From NCBI GenBank assembly GCA_947503575.1, contig CANNDZ010000002.1, positions 620,001 to 684,000 of the forward strand: a DNA stretch of 64,000 nt, in the 5' to 3' direction. Below, piece by piece: positions 17,262 to 26,082 of the stretch. The position numbers and the translations under genes are program-made. A model generated the notes under the pieces. The model was given only the letters and a program-made list of their open reading frames with translations, did not search any database and was not told where the DNA came from. Positions within the stretch are counted from its first letter, which is position 1. Every line of letters begins with the position of its first letter. The stretch comes from an uncultured Kordiimonas sp. Its GTDB lineage: Bacteria > Pseudomonadota > Alphaproteobacteria > Sphingomonadales > Kordiimonadaceae.

Positions 17262-18248
17262 ATGCAAGACACCAATATTACCATCATCTTATTTGCGGCA
17301 GGCCTGATGGCCGCCGTGATCATGATTGTGCTGTTTGTTCTGATGCGACAGCTGGGCAAAGGCCAAAAACAGGTGCGGGCACGGCTTGATGCCTTCAAAA
17401 ACCGGTTCACGGATGCCCGGGCACAAGTGGCCCAAACGGCATCCATCCGTATCAACCAGCAACAAACCGGCCTGGCGGCCAAGCTTTCGGCCCTGCTGCC
17501 GCGCCAGGATCAGTTGCAAATCAGGCTTGCAAAGGCAGGCATGGACATTGAGCTGGCGCGTTATGCCACCATCTGCGGGGTAATCGCGGCTGCGACCTTA
17601 ACCGCGCTTACACTGGCGGGCCTGCCGCCCATTATGGCACTAGCGCTGGGCATTATTGGCGGATTTGGCCTGCCGCACCTGTATGTAGGCCGGCGTATTG
17701 CGTCCCGCATTGAGCGGTTTACCAAACAATTCCCTGAAGCCATTGACCTGATGGTGCGCGGACTGAAGTCCGGCTTGCCGGTTAATGAGTGTATTGCAAA
17801 TGTCGGTCAGGAATTAAGCGAACCTGCGGGGACCGAGTTCCGCAAAATCACCGACGGCATGCGGCTTGGCAAACAGCTTGAAGATGTGTTGTGGGAAACG
17901 GCAGACCGGCTGGACACAGCAGACTTTAAATTCTTTGTTATATCCCTGGTTGTGCAGCGGGAAACCGGCGGAAACCTGGGGGAAACACTGGGCAATCTGT
18001 CAGGGATTTTGCGCCAACGACAGGCCATGAAACTGAAAATTCGCGCCATGTCATCGGAAGCCAAGGCAAGCGCATGGATCGTTGGCGTGCTGCCCTTCAT
18101 CATGCTGGGGCTGATCATGCTGATGAATTACGACTATGGCATCATCCTGTTCACGCACCCCAAAGCAATTGTTGCCGGTATTGGGGCGCTGATATGGATG
18201 GGGCTTGGCCTGATTGTCATGGCAAAAATGATCAAGTTTGAGGTGTAA
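17262..18248 (+). CDS. tadB: TadB inner-membrane platform protein (type II secretion F domain)
   Basis: The 328-residue protein has an N-terminal TM helix, a basic linker, two central TMs and a GspF/T2SSF domain. Characteristic blocks are RFTKQFPEAIDLMVRGLKSGLPVNE, then QRETGGNLGETLGNLSGILRQR, with terminal TM helices after. TadB pairs with TadC as the membrane platform on which the CpaF motor acts. It starts 4 bp after cpaF and is followed 2 bp later by tadC, so the three are one transcription unit. Confidence 0.93.
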   Translation: MQDTNITIILFAAGLMAAVIMIVLFVLMRQLGKGQKQVRARLDAFKNRFTDARAQVAQTASIRINQQQTGLAAKLSALLPRQDQLQIRLAKAGMDIELARYATICGVIAAATLTALTLAGLPPIMALALGIIGGFGLPHLYVGRRIASRIERFTKQFPEAIDLMVRGLKSGLPVNECIANVGQELSEPAGTEFRKITDGMRLGKQLEDVLWETADRLDTADFKFFVISLVVQRETGGNLGETLGNLSGILRQRQAMKLKIRAMSSEAKASAWIVGVLPFIMLGLIMLMNYDYGIILFTHPKAIVAGIGALIWMGLGLIVMAKMIKFEV

Positions 18249-18250
18249 TC

Positions 18251-19237
18251 ATGGGTGATGCAGCAGAAATTTTTGGCATGTCCACCATCGACCTTTTGTC
18301 CATCTTTACCGGCATTGTTGCCTTTATGGTGTTGCTGGCGGTGTATCAGGCGGCTTTGGTGAAAAAGCCCATGGCCAGCCGCGTGAAGGTACTGCAGGAC
18401 AGGCGCGACGCACTGAAAGCAGGGCTTGTGCGCACCAGCAAACGCAAGTCGCAAATCAAAAAGGCAGACGGCGTCAGCCAACTGCGTGCGATTGCAGAAA
18501 AATTTAAGCTGCTGCAAAACGAACAGACCAAAAAACTGACACTTCAATTACAGCAGGCAGGCTTCCGCTCCAAGGACGCGCTGGTCATTTACCAGGTCGC
18601 ACGGCTTGCGATGCCGCTCGTTATGGGTCTTGTCGGCATCATCTTGTTTTATGGTATGGGCGTTATGGCGCAGTATGAAAACTTTCACCCTGCGATGGCG
18701 GCAGGCCTTGTGTTTTTGGGCCTGAAAATGCCCGACCTGTATATCACCAACGCCAAGCAAAAACGCACAACCGCAATCCGCAAGGGCTTACCCGATGCGC
18801 TTGATTTGATGGTGGTGTGCGCGGAAGCCGGGCTTACGCTGGATAGCGCGCTGAACCGGGTCGCCAAAGAACTGGGCCGCGCCACCCCTGAACTTGCTGA
18901 CGAGTTTTCATTGGCATCCATCGAGCTTGGGTTCCTACCGGAGCGGCGGCAAGCGCTGGTGAACCTGTCGGACCGGGTGGACCTGCCAGCACTCAGGGGG
19001 GTTGTTACCACGCTCATTCAAAGCGAGCGCTATGGTACACCGCTGGCAACCAGCCTGCGGGTACTGTCCGCTGAATTCCGCAACGAGCGCCTGATGCAAG
19101 CAGAAGAAAAAGCCGCCCGCCTGCCCGCAACGCTGACGGTACCGCTTATTCTGTTTATCCTGCCCACGCTTTTTGTTGTGCTGTTGGGTCCTGCGGCCTG
19201 TAAAGTGGTTGATGACTTTGTGATGAAAAACCAATAG
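18251..19237 (+). CDS. tadC: TadC inner-membrane platform protein (type II secretion F domain)
   Basis: The 328-residue protein is a TadC-type paralogue of its neighbour. It has an N-terminal TM, a basic stretch, and a T2SSF domain with GLPDALDLMVVCAEAGLTLDSALNRVAKEL and LIQSERYGTPLATSLRVLSAEFR. The terminal hydrophobic helix is LPATLTVPLILFILPTLFVVLLGP. It closes the cpaA-tadC run. No tadD (TPR lipoprotein) gene follows, although TadD is common at this position. Confidence 0.93.
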   Translation: MGDAAEIFGMSTIDLLSIFTGIVAFMVLLAVYQAALVKKPMASRVKVLQDRRDALKAGLVRTSKRKSQIKKADGVSQLRAIAEKFKLLQNEQTKKLTLQLQQAGFRSKDALVIYQVARLAMPLVMGLVGIILFYGMGVMAQYENFHPAMAAGLVFLGLKMPDLYITNAKQKRTTAIRKGLPDALDLMVVCAEAGLTLDSALNRVAKELGRATPELADEFSLASIELGFLPERRQALVNLSDRVDLPALRGVVTTLIQSERYGTPLATSLRVLSAEFRNERLMQAEEKAARLPATLTVPLILFILPTLFVVLLGPAACKVVDDFVMKNQ

Positions 19238-19504
19238 CGGGGTCCACGACACAGGCGCGAATCACGCGCAGGATCATTTATTAAGTGGCCCTGCCTGCGA
19301 ATTGCGGTTGCACAAGGCCAACCCACGATAGCTGCAGTATGGTTAACATTTGCAAAGCCCGCCGCCCTATTGGTCAGATGTGACCAAAAATGACAGAAAT
19401 ATTGCGGTTTTTTCGATTCTTTGCAGAGAATCATTGACCAAACACTCAATATTTGGTTTTTTAGGAGGTGCGAGAGGGCGCGACTCAGTCGGGCCCACTC
19501 CTGT

Positions 19505-19527
19505 TGTGATCACTCCTTGTGATCACA
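19505..19527. repeat. Perfect 9-bp inverted repeat TGTGATCAC with 5-base spacer
   Basis: TGTGATCAC at 19505-19513 faces its exact complement at 19519-19527. Each half also contains the self-complementary octamer GTGATCAC. It could be a dimeric regulator site or a hairpin within a transcript that ends at the terminator just downstream. TGTGA and TCACA half-sites recall CRP/FNR-type operators, but the spacing here does not match those consensus sites well. Confidence 0.6.
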
Positions 19528-19549
19528 CTATCCTCGCTGTCGTGACTCG

Positions 19550-19578
19550 GGCCGGGTTTTTACCCGGCCATTTTTTTT
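19550..19578 (+). terminator. Strong Rho-independent terminator
   Basis: GGCCGGGT at 19550-19557 pairs perfectly with ACCCGGCC at 19562-19569 around a TTTT loop, followed by eight T residues at 19571-19578. It lies about 310 bp after tadC, far for a simple operon end. It may terminate the tad transcript or a separate small RNA starting inside this gap. Confidence 0.9.
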
Positions 19579-20121
19579 GCACGATACTCATACCCCTGAG
19601 GATGATTGCCATAGCAAGATGGCTTATTAGCCCCCAACGTCGCGCAAGCACAACGAACTGACCATCAGCTCTCGCATCACCATTCGCTGTCAACAAACGC
19701 AGTGGCATCAAAAACAGCAATTGTGACCAGAATCGGGCACATACTAAAAATTCGACAAAATACGGCTGAATTGCGACGAGCTGCCTGCATCATCCGGTAA
19801 ACTGAGGACGCTTCGGCTTCATAGATTGAAAAACACACCGACCAACCAATAACAGCCAGGCACCCGTGGTTTAATGCCTTCATCCCCAAACAACAGTTTA
19901 GAAAATATGACATCTAGGCTGCTCATAGCTACCTTAATGATCGAATTCTAATTGCAACTAATAGTATTATATAGTTACTTTTAATTGAATTGCTTTGCGA
20001 AGCATTCTGGGGTCGAGTTTCAAGTTTTCACAGGTTTTCCTGCAAGCTCAAACAAGTGGGCGACAGGGACTGGTGGATACATGGCCTTATTCGGAAACTT
20101 CAAACGTTATGGATGGGCTAA

Positions 20122-21912
20122 ATGAAAACTCCAACGGTTTCACACTTGATCAAACTCATTCTCCTGTGCCTAGGGTTGAGCCTTGCCAAGGGCAAGGTGT
20201 ACGCAGATGACTGCAGCCTTCCTCCGAGAGTAACCGAAGTTAAAATAGACGGTATTTTGTACCTAAAAGGAGAGATGTCTGTACCAATTGATCAACAGAA
20301 CACTCGTCCAATCAATCTGTATATTGAAAAAACGGAATATCCAGATGATACCTCTGCCAAGGACAGATGTGCTGCTGAAGTATACACGCAGACAAGGGAA
20401 ATTTTTATAGAGCTTTATCAAGACTATCTGACCAAGGGAGTAACAACCGAAAATATTCAGATTTTGGCTGACTCCATCAGCGGACTAAAAACGTCGGGAG
20501 TATATATAAACAAGGATCCAGGTGCCTGTACGTATTCTGGTGCCCCCAGGAGAATTAACTGCGGACCGACCAGCACAGATGCTTTAGGCAAGCTGGATCA
20601 GAAAACTTTTATGTCTCATGAAAATATGCATGGATGGCAATTCCAGTTTAACACGAACATCGGCGGAATCCATTTTTACATGGCTTTTGCCCACTTTGCC
20701 AATCACCTGTATAATACTAAGAATCCTCTAAATTACGATGACCCTGAAGCCATACCCTATGGTTTACAAAATCAATACGAGTGGGGCGCTGAAGTCTTTT
20801 CAGATTGGTTACTTGATACAAATCAGGGAAAAATTTGGCCTTATATCGATAAAAACCTGCCAAAGTATAAGACCTATTTCAATTGCCTCTGGAAAACCAA
20901 TAACAGTCCAAGTTCCTGTGCAGAGAAGCTAGGCAATCCTATAAAGCTTGCAACAGTTGACCCAACGCAAACACCACCGAACAAAGTTGTCACCACAATT
21001 AGAACACCAGATGGCGACGTAAACGTTGAGTTTAACAAAGCTTACTCCCAGGCAATCTGGAACGTTTGCTTCGATAGATACAAAAACTCGGCTAGCCCAG
21101 ATGATTACTCAGTATTAAGCCAGATTACCCAATATGCCGCCCCAGGTCTCCCAGACGACGCAGCCTACTATTATAAACTGATGTACGCAGATGCTAACCA
21201 TGACAACGTTATTGACTGGCTTTGCGAGTATGATGGGCCGGGCCCAAGTGGCGTGGGTGACGGCTACTATTTATGGAACAGCGAGAACAAATTTGGAACC
21301 TATACATTCATCGTTAGTGGCGATCCCTCGAACCCTTACGTCGAATATAAGCAAGACCCTTATCTAACATATCCCTCTATAAATGGATCACTTGGTCAGC
21401 CACAATTCCGGGAGTGGCAAGGCGAATACGGAAGCGCCAACGGAGCAAGCCAATTTGACTATCATATTGGTTATGACTGGTACCGTGTGTTTGCATCATT
21501 CATTACACCGGGCAAAATTTCAGCCATAACACCCAATGGCAGAAAGTGCCTGGACACGATCGGAGCCGCTGGCCGCAATGTTGGTGTTACACTCACCAAC
21601 TGCGCATTTGCACCAGCATGGATAAAACAGGCAGATGGAAGAATTCGTTTGCTTGATCCAGGTGCCAACCGCACATATTGCCTTGATGTTAATACGGCTG
21701 GCCCTCATCCGCGTGATGTCCAGATATGGGGAGCCTGCGAAGACAGCACTCCAATAAACCAAGTATGGACATGGTCTGGTGATGGCCCTTTAAGACTCAA
21801 TAGTAAAAACATGTATGTGACCACTACAGAGTCAGAGTCCGGTCAAGTCACCATAGCGCCTCTAGGCGCTCAATGCGGGGGCACAGTCAATTGGCGGCTA
21901 GACTATGACTGA
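20122..21912 (+). CDS. Secreted putative zinc metallopeptidase with C-terminal ricin-B-like lectin domain
   Basis: The 596-residue protein has a signal peptide (LIKLILLCLGLSLAKGKVYA, cut before DDCS). It has an HExxH motif at His166-Glu167-Asn-Met-His170 in MSHENMHGWQF. Fifty-four residues later is Glu224-Val-Phe-Ser-Asp228, a good match to the ExxxD third-ligand motif of gluzincin peptidases. A Ca-loop-like ADANHDNVIDWL lies near residue 355. The last 130 residues (from about 465) look like a ricin B beta-trefoil: RKCLDTIGA, TYCLDVNTAG and NQVWTWSGDGPLRL. The gene is AT-richer than its neighbours and isolated, suggesting transfer. No named family was recognised for the middle, so the peptidase call is inference from motifs. 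Confidence 0.6.
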   Translation: MKTPTVSHLIKLILLCLGLSLAKGKVYADDCSLPPRVTEVKIDGILYLKGEMSVPIDQQNTRPINLYIEKTEYPDDTSAKDRCAAEVYTQTREIFIELYQDYLTKGVTTENIQILADSISGLKTSGVYINKDPGACTYSGAPRRINCGPTSTDALGKLDQKTFMSHENMHGWQFQFNTNIGGIHFYMAFAHFANHLYNTKNPLNYDDPEAIPYGLQNQYEWGAEVFSDWLLDTNQGKIWPYIDKNLPKYKTYFNCLWKTNNSPSSCAEKLGNPIKLATVDPTQTPPNKVVTTIRTPDGDVNVEFNKAYSQAIWNVCFDRYKNSASPDDYSVLSQITQYAAPGLPDDAAYYYKLMYADANHDNVIDWLCEYDGPGPSGVGDGYYLWNSENKFGTYTFIVSGDPSNPYVEYKQDPYLTYPSINGSLGQPQFREWQGEYGSANGASQFDYHIGYDWYRVFASFITPGKISAITPNGRKCLDTIGAAGRNVGVTLTNCAFAPAWIKQADGRIRLLDPGANRTYCLDVNTAGPHPRDVQIWGACEDSTPINQVWTWSGDGPLRLNSKNMYVTTTESESGQVTIAPLGAQCGGTVNWRLDYD

Positions 21913-22050
21913 CATAGGCTCCATGTAGGGCTCGCCTAATCATCGTTTTTTTGTTGCACTTTGTCGTTCCGCGACAATATTTGCGTTTTTTTCATATCTG
22001 GCTATGATCGATGAAATGGATACAAAAACCCTTTTTTATCGGAACGGTCG

Positions 22051-22947
22051 ATGAGTTTCCCCCCAACCCTCAAACAGCTGCGGTATCTGGTTGCCCTGCA
22101 TAAAACCGACCATTTCGGTAAGGCCGCAGATGCCTGCCATGTTACGCAGTCCACGCTATCTGCGGGCATTCAGGAACTGGAAAACCTGCTGGGTGCCCAG
22201 TTGGTAGAACGCACCAAACGGTCTGTGATGTTTACCGCCCTTGGCAACGAAGTGGTGCGGCGCGCGCAGGGCATTTTAAATGAAGTTGACGACCTGACAG
22301 ATATGGCCGAGGCGGCAAAAAACCCGTTAAGCGGCACCATCCGCATGGGGGTTATCCCGACCATTGCGCCTTATCTGCTGCCTAAAATCATGCCGGTGAT
22401 TGGCGAAGAACTGCCCGACCTTGCCCTGCATTTACGTGAGGGCAAGTCCGCCGAACTATGTGACCTGCTGCGTGCTGGCGATCTGGATGTAGTGCTGTAT
22501 GCGCTGCCGTTTGAATGCGGCAACGTGCATGAAATGCCCTTGTTTCCGGACCCGTTTGTTGCCGCCTATCCGAAAGGCGAAGCGCCGGGCGCGGAAATCA
22601 CCACCGAGCAGTTGGATGAAGACAAGCTCTTGCTGCTGGATGAAGGGCATTGCCTGCGCGACCATGCGCTGGAGGCCTGCCACCTTGTTGGTCGCCGCGC
22701 AGGGCGCGAACTCGCCAACACCAGCCTGTCCACCATATTGCCAATGGTTGCGGCAGGGCACGGCATGACCCTTTTGCCGGGCATGGCAGTCGAAGCAGGC
22801 ATTGCAAGCAATCTGGCAGTTGATATCGCCACATTTGCGGACACTATACCAACCCGCATGATCGGACTTATCTGGCGGCAGACCAACCCCCGGGCCAGCA
22901 CGTTTGAAGCTCTGGGTAATGCAATTAAAACAGCTGTACACTCTTGA
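22051..22947 (+). CDS. oxyR: LysR-type hydrogen peroxide regulator OxyR
   Basis: The 298-residue protein has an N-terminal LysR winged HTH: LKQLRYLVALHKTDHFGKAA, then DACHVTQSTLSAGIQELE. In the effector domain is LLLDEGHCLRDHALEAC, with Cys201 and Cys210. Their spacing and context match the redox-active cysteine pair of OxyR (Cys199/Cys208 in E. coli), which forms a disulphide on peroxide exposure. No katG, ahpC or dps gene is adjacent. The upstream gap holds a small inverted repeat (TTGTCG/CGACAA, 21961-21977) of unknown role. Confidence 0.92.
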   Translation: MSFPPTLKQLRYLVALHKTDHFGKAADACHVTQSTLSAGIQELENLLGAQLVERTKRSVMFTALGNEVVRRAQGILNEVDDLTDMAEAAKNPLSGTIRMGVIPTIAPYLLPKIMPVIGEELPDLALHLREGKSAELCDLLRAGDLDVVLYALPFECGNVHEMPLFPDPFVAAYPKGEAPGAEITTEQLDEDKLLLLDEGHCLRDHALEACHLVGRRAGRELANTSLSTILPMVAAGHGMTLLPGMAVEAGIASNLAVDIATFADTIPTRMIGLIWRQTNPRASTFEALGNAIKTAVHS

Positions 22948-23036
22948 CCCTAAAACAACGTCACTGGTTTGGATTCTATTGACTGCGTTTCAAAAGCTGA
23001 CGCATTATTGAGCGGTCGAACGCTTGGGGACATAGG

Positions 23037-23591
23037 ATGCAAATTGTCAGACTTGACTATCTCCACGACGGAGACAACGACCCTGCGATAAAAGAATATT
23101 ATCTTGGTCCATCGTTTCGCGGCTCCATGCCTGCCAAAGAACGGCTGGATGTGTTTCGTGGAGTTCTGCGCTGCGACGAAGCACTGGCTGTTTTCAACTG
23201 GTGGCTAGGCCTGGTCAAAAACGGCGAACCACCCCAAAAATCTCACCTCCTGTTCCGCGAAATGGCGAAGTTTTCTGAAAACCTGGGCCTTGCCATGTGC
23301 AAACCAGACGGCAGTGCCCAAATCCGGCTTGCAGGTAGCGGCATTGAAGAGTTGGTCGGACGGTCGCTGAAAGGTATGGACATGATAGATGCGGCCCCTT
23401 TTTCCACCGGGCTGTGCGCACTGTCATGGAAAAGCCAGATAAAGGAACGTCGGCTAAGGTATTACCGCAGAGACTTGCGGAATTTTGGGCGCGCCTACCG
23501 CAATGTCGGCATTCTGGAATTACCGGTTGCAGACGGTCCGCAAGGACGGGCGAAATATGTATTGTCGCATATTCGCGCAGTTAACACCTGA
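23037..23591 (+). CDS. PAS_5-like domain protein, function unknown
   Basis: This 184-residue soluble protein fits the pattern of the alphaproteobacterial PAS_5 family, small single-domain PAS proteins. It has a Trp-rich early helix (ALAVFNWWLGLVKNGEPPQKS), a core IRLAGSGIEELVGRSLKGMDMID, and a terminal strand around GILELPVADG. There is no output domain. Ligand and partner are unknown. It lies 90 bp after oxyR on the same strand and 25 bp before a DUF454 gene. Confidence 0.6.
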   Translation: MQIVRLDYLHDGDNDPAIKEYYLGPSFRGSMPAKERLDVFRGVLRCDEALAVFNWWLGLVKNGEPPQKSHLLFREMAKFSENLGLAMCKPDGSAQIRLAGSGIEELVGRSLKGMDMIDAAPFSTGLCALSWKSQIKERRLRYYRRDLRNFGRAYRNVGILELPVADGPQGRAKYVLSHIRAVNT

Positions 23592-23615
23592 CCGAAATAA
23601 CCATCTGAGAGACCT

Positions 23616-24017
23616 ATGCATCGCCCGTTGCGGCTGCTAAAGAGCGGCATGCCTATCCGTATTTTATGGTTGATATTTGGGTTAATGACCCTTGCACTTG
23701 CGTTTGCCGGGGTCTTCCTGCCGGTGCTGCCGACAACGCCGTTTTTGTTACTGGCGGCGTTTGCGTTTGCCCGCAGTTCCCCCCGGCTGGAAGCCTGGTT
23801 GGTGAACCATCCCCGGTTCGGAACCCTAATCCGCAATTGGCAGCGGGACGGCAGCATAGACCGGCGCACTAAATATTCTGCTGCCACTGTGATGGCGCTG
23901 ACCTTCATTGGATCTTATTTGTTTGGTGTGCCTGACTATGTGCTGATCATTCAGGCTGTTGCCTTGGGCGGTGCCGCAACCTTTGTGCTGACCCGCCCGG
24001 ATGGCCCCAACCCCTGA
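23616..24017 (+). CDS. YbaN family DUF454 membrane protein
   Basis: The 133-residue protein matches DUF454 throughout: GVFLPVLPTTPFLLLAAFAFARSSPRLEAWL, then HPRFGTLIRNWQRDGSIDRRTK, then two more hydrophobic segments. It is an inner-membrane protein of unknown function. The Pro-rich turn between helices 1 and 2 is the family signature. An in-frame ATG at 23649 would remove 11 basic residues; the longer form has GAGAG upstream. Confidence 0.82.
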   Translation: MHRPLRLLKSGMPIRILWLIFGLMTLALAFAGVFLPVLPTTPFLLLAAFAFARSSPRLEAWLVNHPRFGTLIRNWQRDGSIDRRTKYSAATVMALTFIGSYLFGVPDYVLIIQAVALGGAATFVLTRPDGPNP

Positions 24018-24080
24018 GCGCCACTTGGCCGCGACTATGGCCGCTCCTGACCGCCTCCTGGCCGGACCCCAGACCAAACT

Positions 24081-25463
24081 TTATCGCACCTGAACGCCTG
24101 GCATGTCCCAGGTGCCGCTTAATGCCCGCGCCTTCGGCCAATAGAGCCGCATGTTTAACGCCATCGGCCCGGATGCGGGCGCAGGCAGCCAATTTGCCTG
24201 CGGTACACCGTCAGGGCTGGTGCGCTGGATATAGATATCCAATGAACCATCAGCGTTAAACACCAAATCATCCCGGCTGCCCACGGCGTAGCGGTCAATC
24301 GGGTTATCCGCTAAATAGAGGTTCTCGTTGTAAACCGTTAGTGACCAGAAGGCATTGACAGGCGGTACCTGATCCGCTTCAAAATGCAGGATATAGGCTT
24401 TGTCGGACGTTAATCGCCCGCCTGCGGTGTCCTGCGTTGTGTTGGGATAAAGGGCATCTTCCGGCCCGACGGCACCAAGGCCTGCCATAGCCACATAAGC
24501 GCGCAGTGGATACCTGGTACCATAACTGCCAAGGGTCGCGCCGCCGGGCATACCAGCCCAGAAACAGTCATTTTTCGGAATGCGGTCCGCAACGCCCATA
24601 AGCTGCTTTCGCGTGCGGTCTATCGCCTGCTGCATTGCCTTCATTTGCGACGGCGTAAATGAACTGGCAGAAAACGGCGCACCCGCGGCAACGCCAACAG
24701 TAGCCAGCGCCCCTTCCAGGACAGGGCCATCCGCCGCAGCGGGCGGGTTGTCAGCCATCAATTGTGCAAGCCTATTGAAAAAGGCTTCAACACCCAGGTC
24801 ATCGACACGGGTTTTCGGGTTGCCTGCCTCAGCTGCGCCCGTGTTTTCAAGCGCTGTGGCCGCTTTTTCCCCCGCCAGATGGGCAGCAAGAGACTGCACG
24901 CTCATGCCATTCTGGAATGCGTGCGCGGCGGGCAAATCATCGCCGCCCGGTGTGTCGACCCGCGCAATTGCCCATGCCAGATGGGTCGGCGACCGCCTGA
25001 AATCCATGCCATCTGGCACATCGCCCTGCCAGTCTGGCCCGGCAATCAACACCGTTTGCGGCCCACCGCCGGTTGTGCGGCTGCCGATGCTGGCAAATAC
25101 ATTGGTCCAGGCGTCATACAGCGGCATTACATAATAGCGCCCATCGCTATCGGGCAATTGAATGACCTGCGGGCCTTCCCTCAGGTTAAACCAGATGGTG
25201 GAATACAGCGTGTCGACATTAGGGCGCACCACGCGGCGGAAGGTGTGGTCCGGGAATTGGCGCAAGTGGTTTATGCGGTTAAACTGATTGCCCACAGTTG
25301 CCTTGCGGGTTTCATCCATCAGCACCAAGGGATAACCAAATACAAAAGCCTGCGCCGCTGCGCGCTGAAGCGCCGGATACGCAGCGCTGCTGTCCTGTGG
25401 CTGTGGCTGGGCAGCAGTGCCAAAGGCAAAAACCGTAAACGCCAACATCAAAAATGCCTTCAT
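24081..25463 (-). CDS. Secreted DUF1254/DUF1214 domain protein
   Basis: The 460-residue protein has a signal peptide (MKAFLMLAFTVFAFGTAAQ). The N-terminal half is a DUF1254 domain: AFVFGYPLVLMDETRKATVGNQFN, then VVRPNVDTLYSTIWFNLREGPQVIQLPD, then RYYVMPLYDAWTNVFASIG. The C-terminal half is DUF1214: PPVNAFWSLTVYNENLYLADNPIDRYAVGSRD ending in LRLYWPKA. These proteins are periplasmic and of unknown function. The gene lies 11 bp downstream of the GNAT gene on the same strand, suggesting a two-gene unit. Confidence 0.88.
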   Translation of the reverse strand: MKAFLMLAFTVFAFGTAAQPQPQDSSAAYPALQRAAAQAFVFGYPLVLMDETRKATVGNQFNRINHLRQFPDHTFRRVVRPNVDTLYSTIWFNLREGPQVIQLPDSDGRYYVMPLYDAWTNVFASIGSRTTGGGPQTVLIAGPDWQGDVPDGMDFRRSPTHLAWAIARVDTPGGDDLPAAHAFQNGMSVQSLAAHLAGEKAATALENTGAAEAGNPKTRVDDLGVEAFFNRLAQLMADNPPAAADGPVLEGALATVGVAAGAPFSASSFTPSQMKAMQQAIDRTRKQLMGVADRIPKNDCFWAGMPGGATLGSYGTRYPLRAYVAMAGLGAVGPEDALYPNTTQDTAGGRLTSDKAYILHFEADQVPPVNAFWSLTVYNENLYLADNPIDRYAVGSRDDLVFNADGSLDIYIQRTSPDGVPQANWLPAPASGPMALNMRLYWPKARALSGTWDMPGVQVR

Positions 25464-25474
25464 ACTCTCGTCCC

Positions 25475-25975
25475 CTAATACAAACTGTCCAGCCTGACGA
25501 TCCAGGCGGGGTCGGCCCCAACTCGGGCCGCTGAAACGCTATTGATCTCTCGGTCTGGCTTGAAGCCCAGTTTTTCGAGCACCCTGCCTGATGCAGGGTT
25601 ATCTTTAAAATACTGAGCATAAACAGGCCCGTCAAACCGTGCCTCGCGCAACAGTTCTAACACCATGGCAGCCGCGCAGGTAGCAAGGCCCCTGCCCCGG
25701 TAGTCCTTATGGATGGCGTAGCCAATTTCCATGCCGCCGTCTTCATTGTAGAACCAGCCTGCCGTACCCACAAGAATGCCCCCGTCATAGAGGCCGCGGT
25801 CAACGCGGGTGCCTTCTTCTTCCTCCTGTCGGCGGGTGGTCAGGCGGTTCTGCGCCCACGTCAGATCAATCACAAACGGGATAGACCCTGTGTTGATCGA
25901 CAGGCTTTCATCCGCCAGCATGGCCAGAAAGGCATGCACATCCTCGTCTGGTATGGGTTTCAGCTCAAGCGTCAT
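25475..25975 (-). CDS. GNAT family N-acetyltransferase
   Basis: The 166-residue protein is of the RimJ/RimL type. It has a GNAT core MEIGYAIHKDYRGRGLATCAAAMVLELLREARFD, with the acetyl-CoA pyrophosphate loop in YRGRGLAT, then YAQYFKDNPASGRVLEKLGF. The substrate cannot be inferred; relatives modify protein N termini, antibiotics or small molecules. It is transcribed ahead of the DUF1254/1214 gene. Confidence 0.85.
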   Translation of the reverse strand: MTLELKPIPDEDVHAFLAMLADESLSINTGSIPFVIDLTWAQNRLTTRRQEEEEGTRVDRGLYDGGILVGTAGWFYNEDGGMEIGYAIHKDYRGRGLATCAAAMVLELLREARFDGPVYAQYFKDNPASGRVLEKLGFKPDREINSVSAARVGADPAWIVRLDSLY

Positions 25976-26082
25976 ATGGCTGCGTCACATCCCTCTGGAT
26001 AACTGATCAGACTTGTGGAACTATCCCTTCAAATTTATCGGATGGCAAGCGCGGGTGTTTGGCTTGCTGCGGGGAAACAAGC

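Larger units (their letters stand above)
19238..20121 (+). other. 884-bp gene-poor region with RNA-like structure
   Basis: No protein gene could be supported here; short open frames exist on both strands without family features. Three structural elements follow tadC. The first is an AT-rich stem followed by T residues (19437-19442 with 19452-19457). The second is a perfect 9-bp inverted repeat (19505-19513 with 19519-19527, TGTGATCAC). The third is a strong intrinsic terminator at 19550-19578. From about 19920 the sequence becomes AT-rich and likely carries the promoter of the foreign-looking gene at 20122. Confidence 0.5.

Noticed and set aside
19350-19913. Short frames on both strands after tadC
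   Set aside because: No family motif, poor starts, and one reads across the strong terminator; noncoding RNA is the better explanation.
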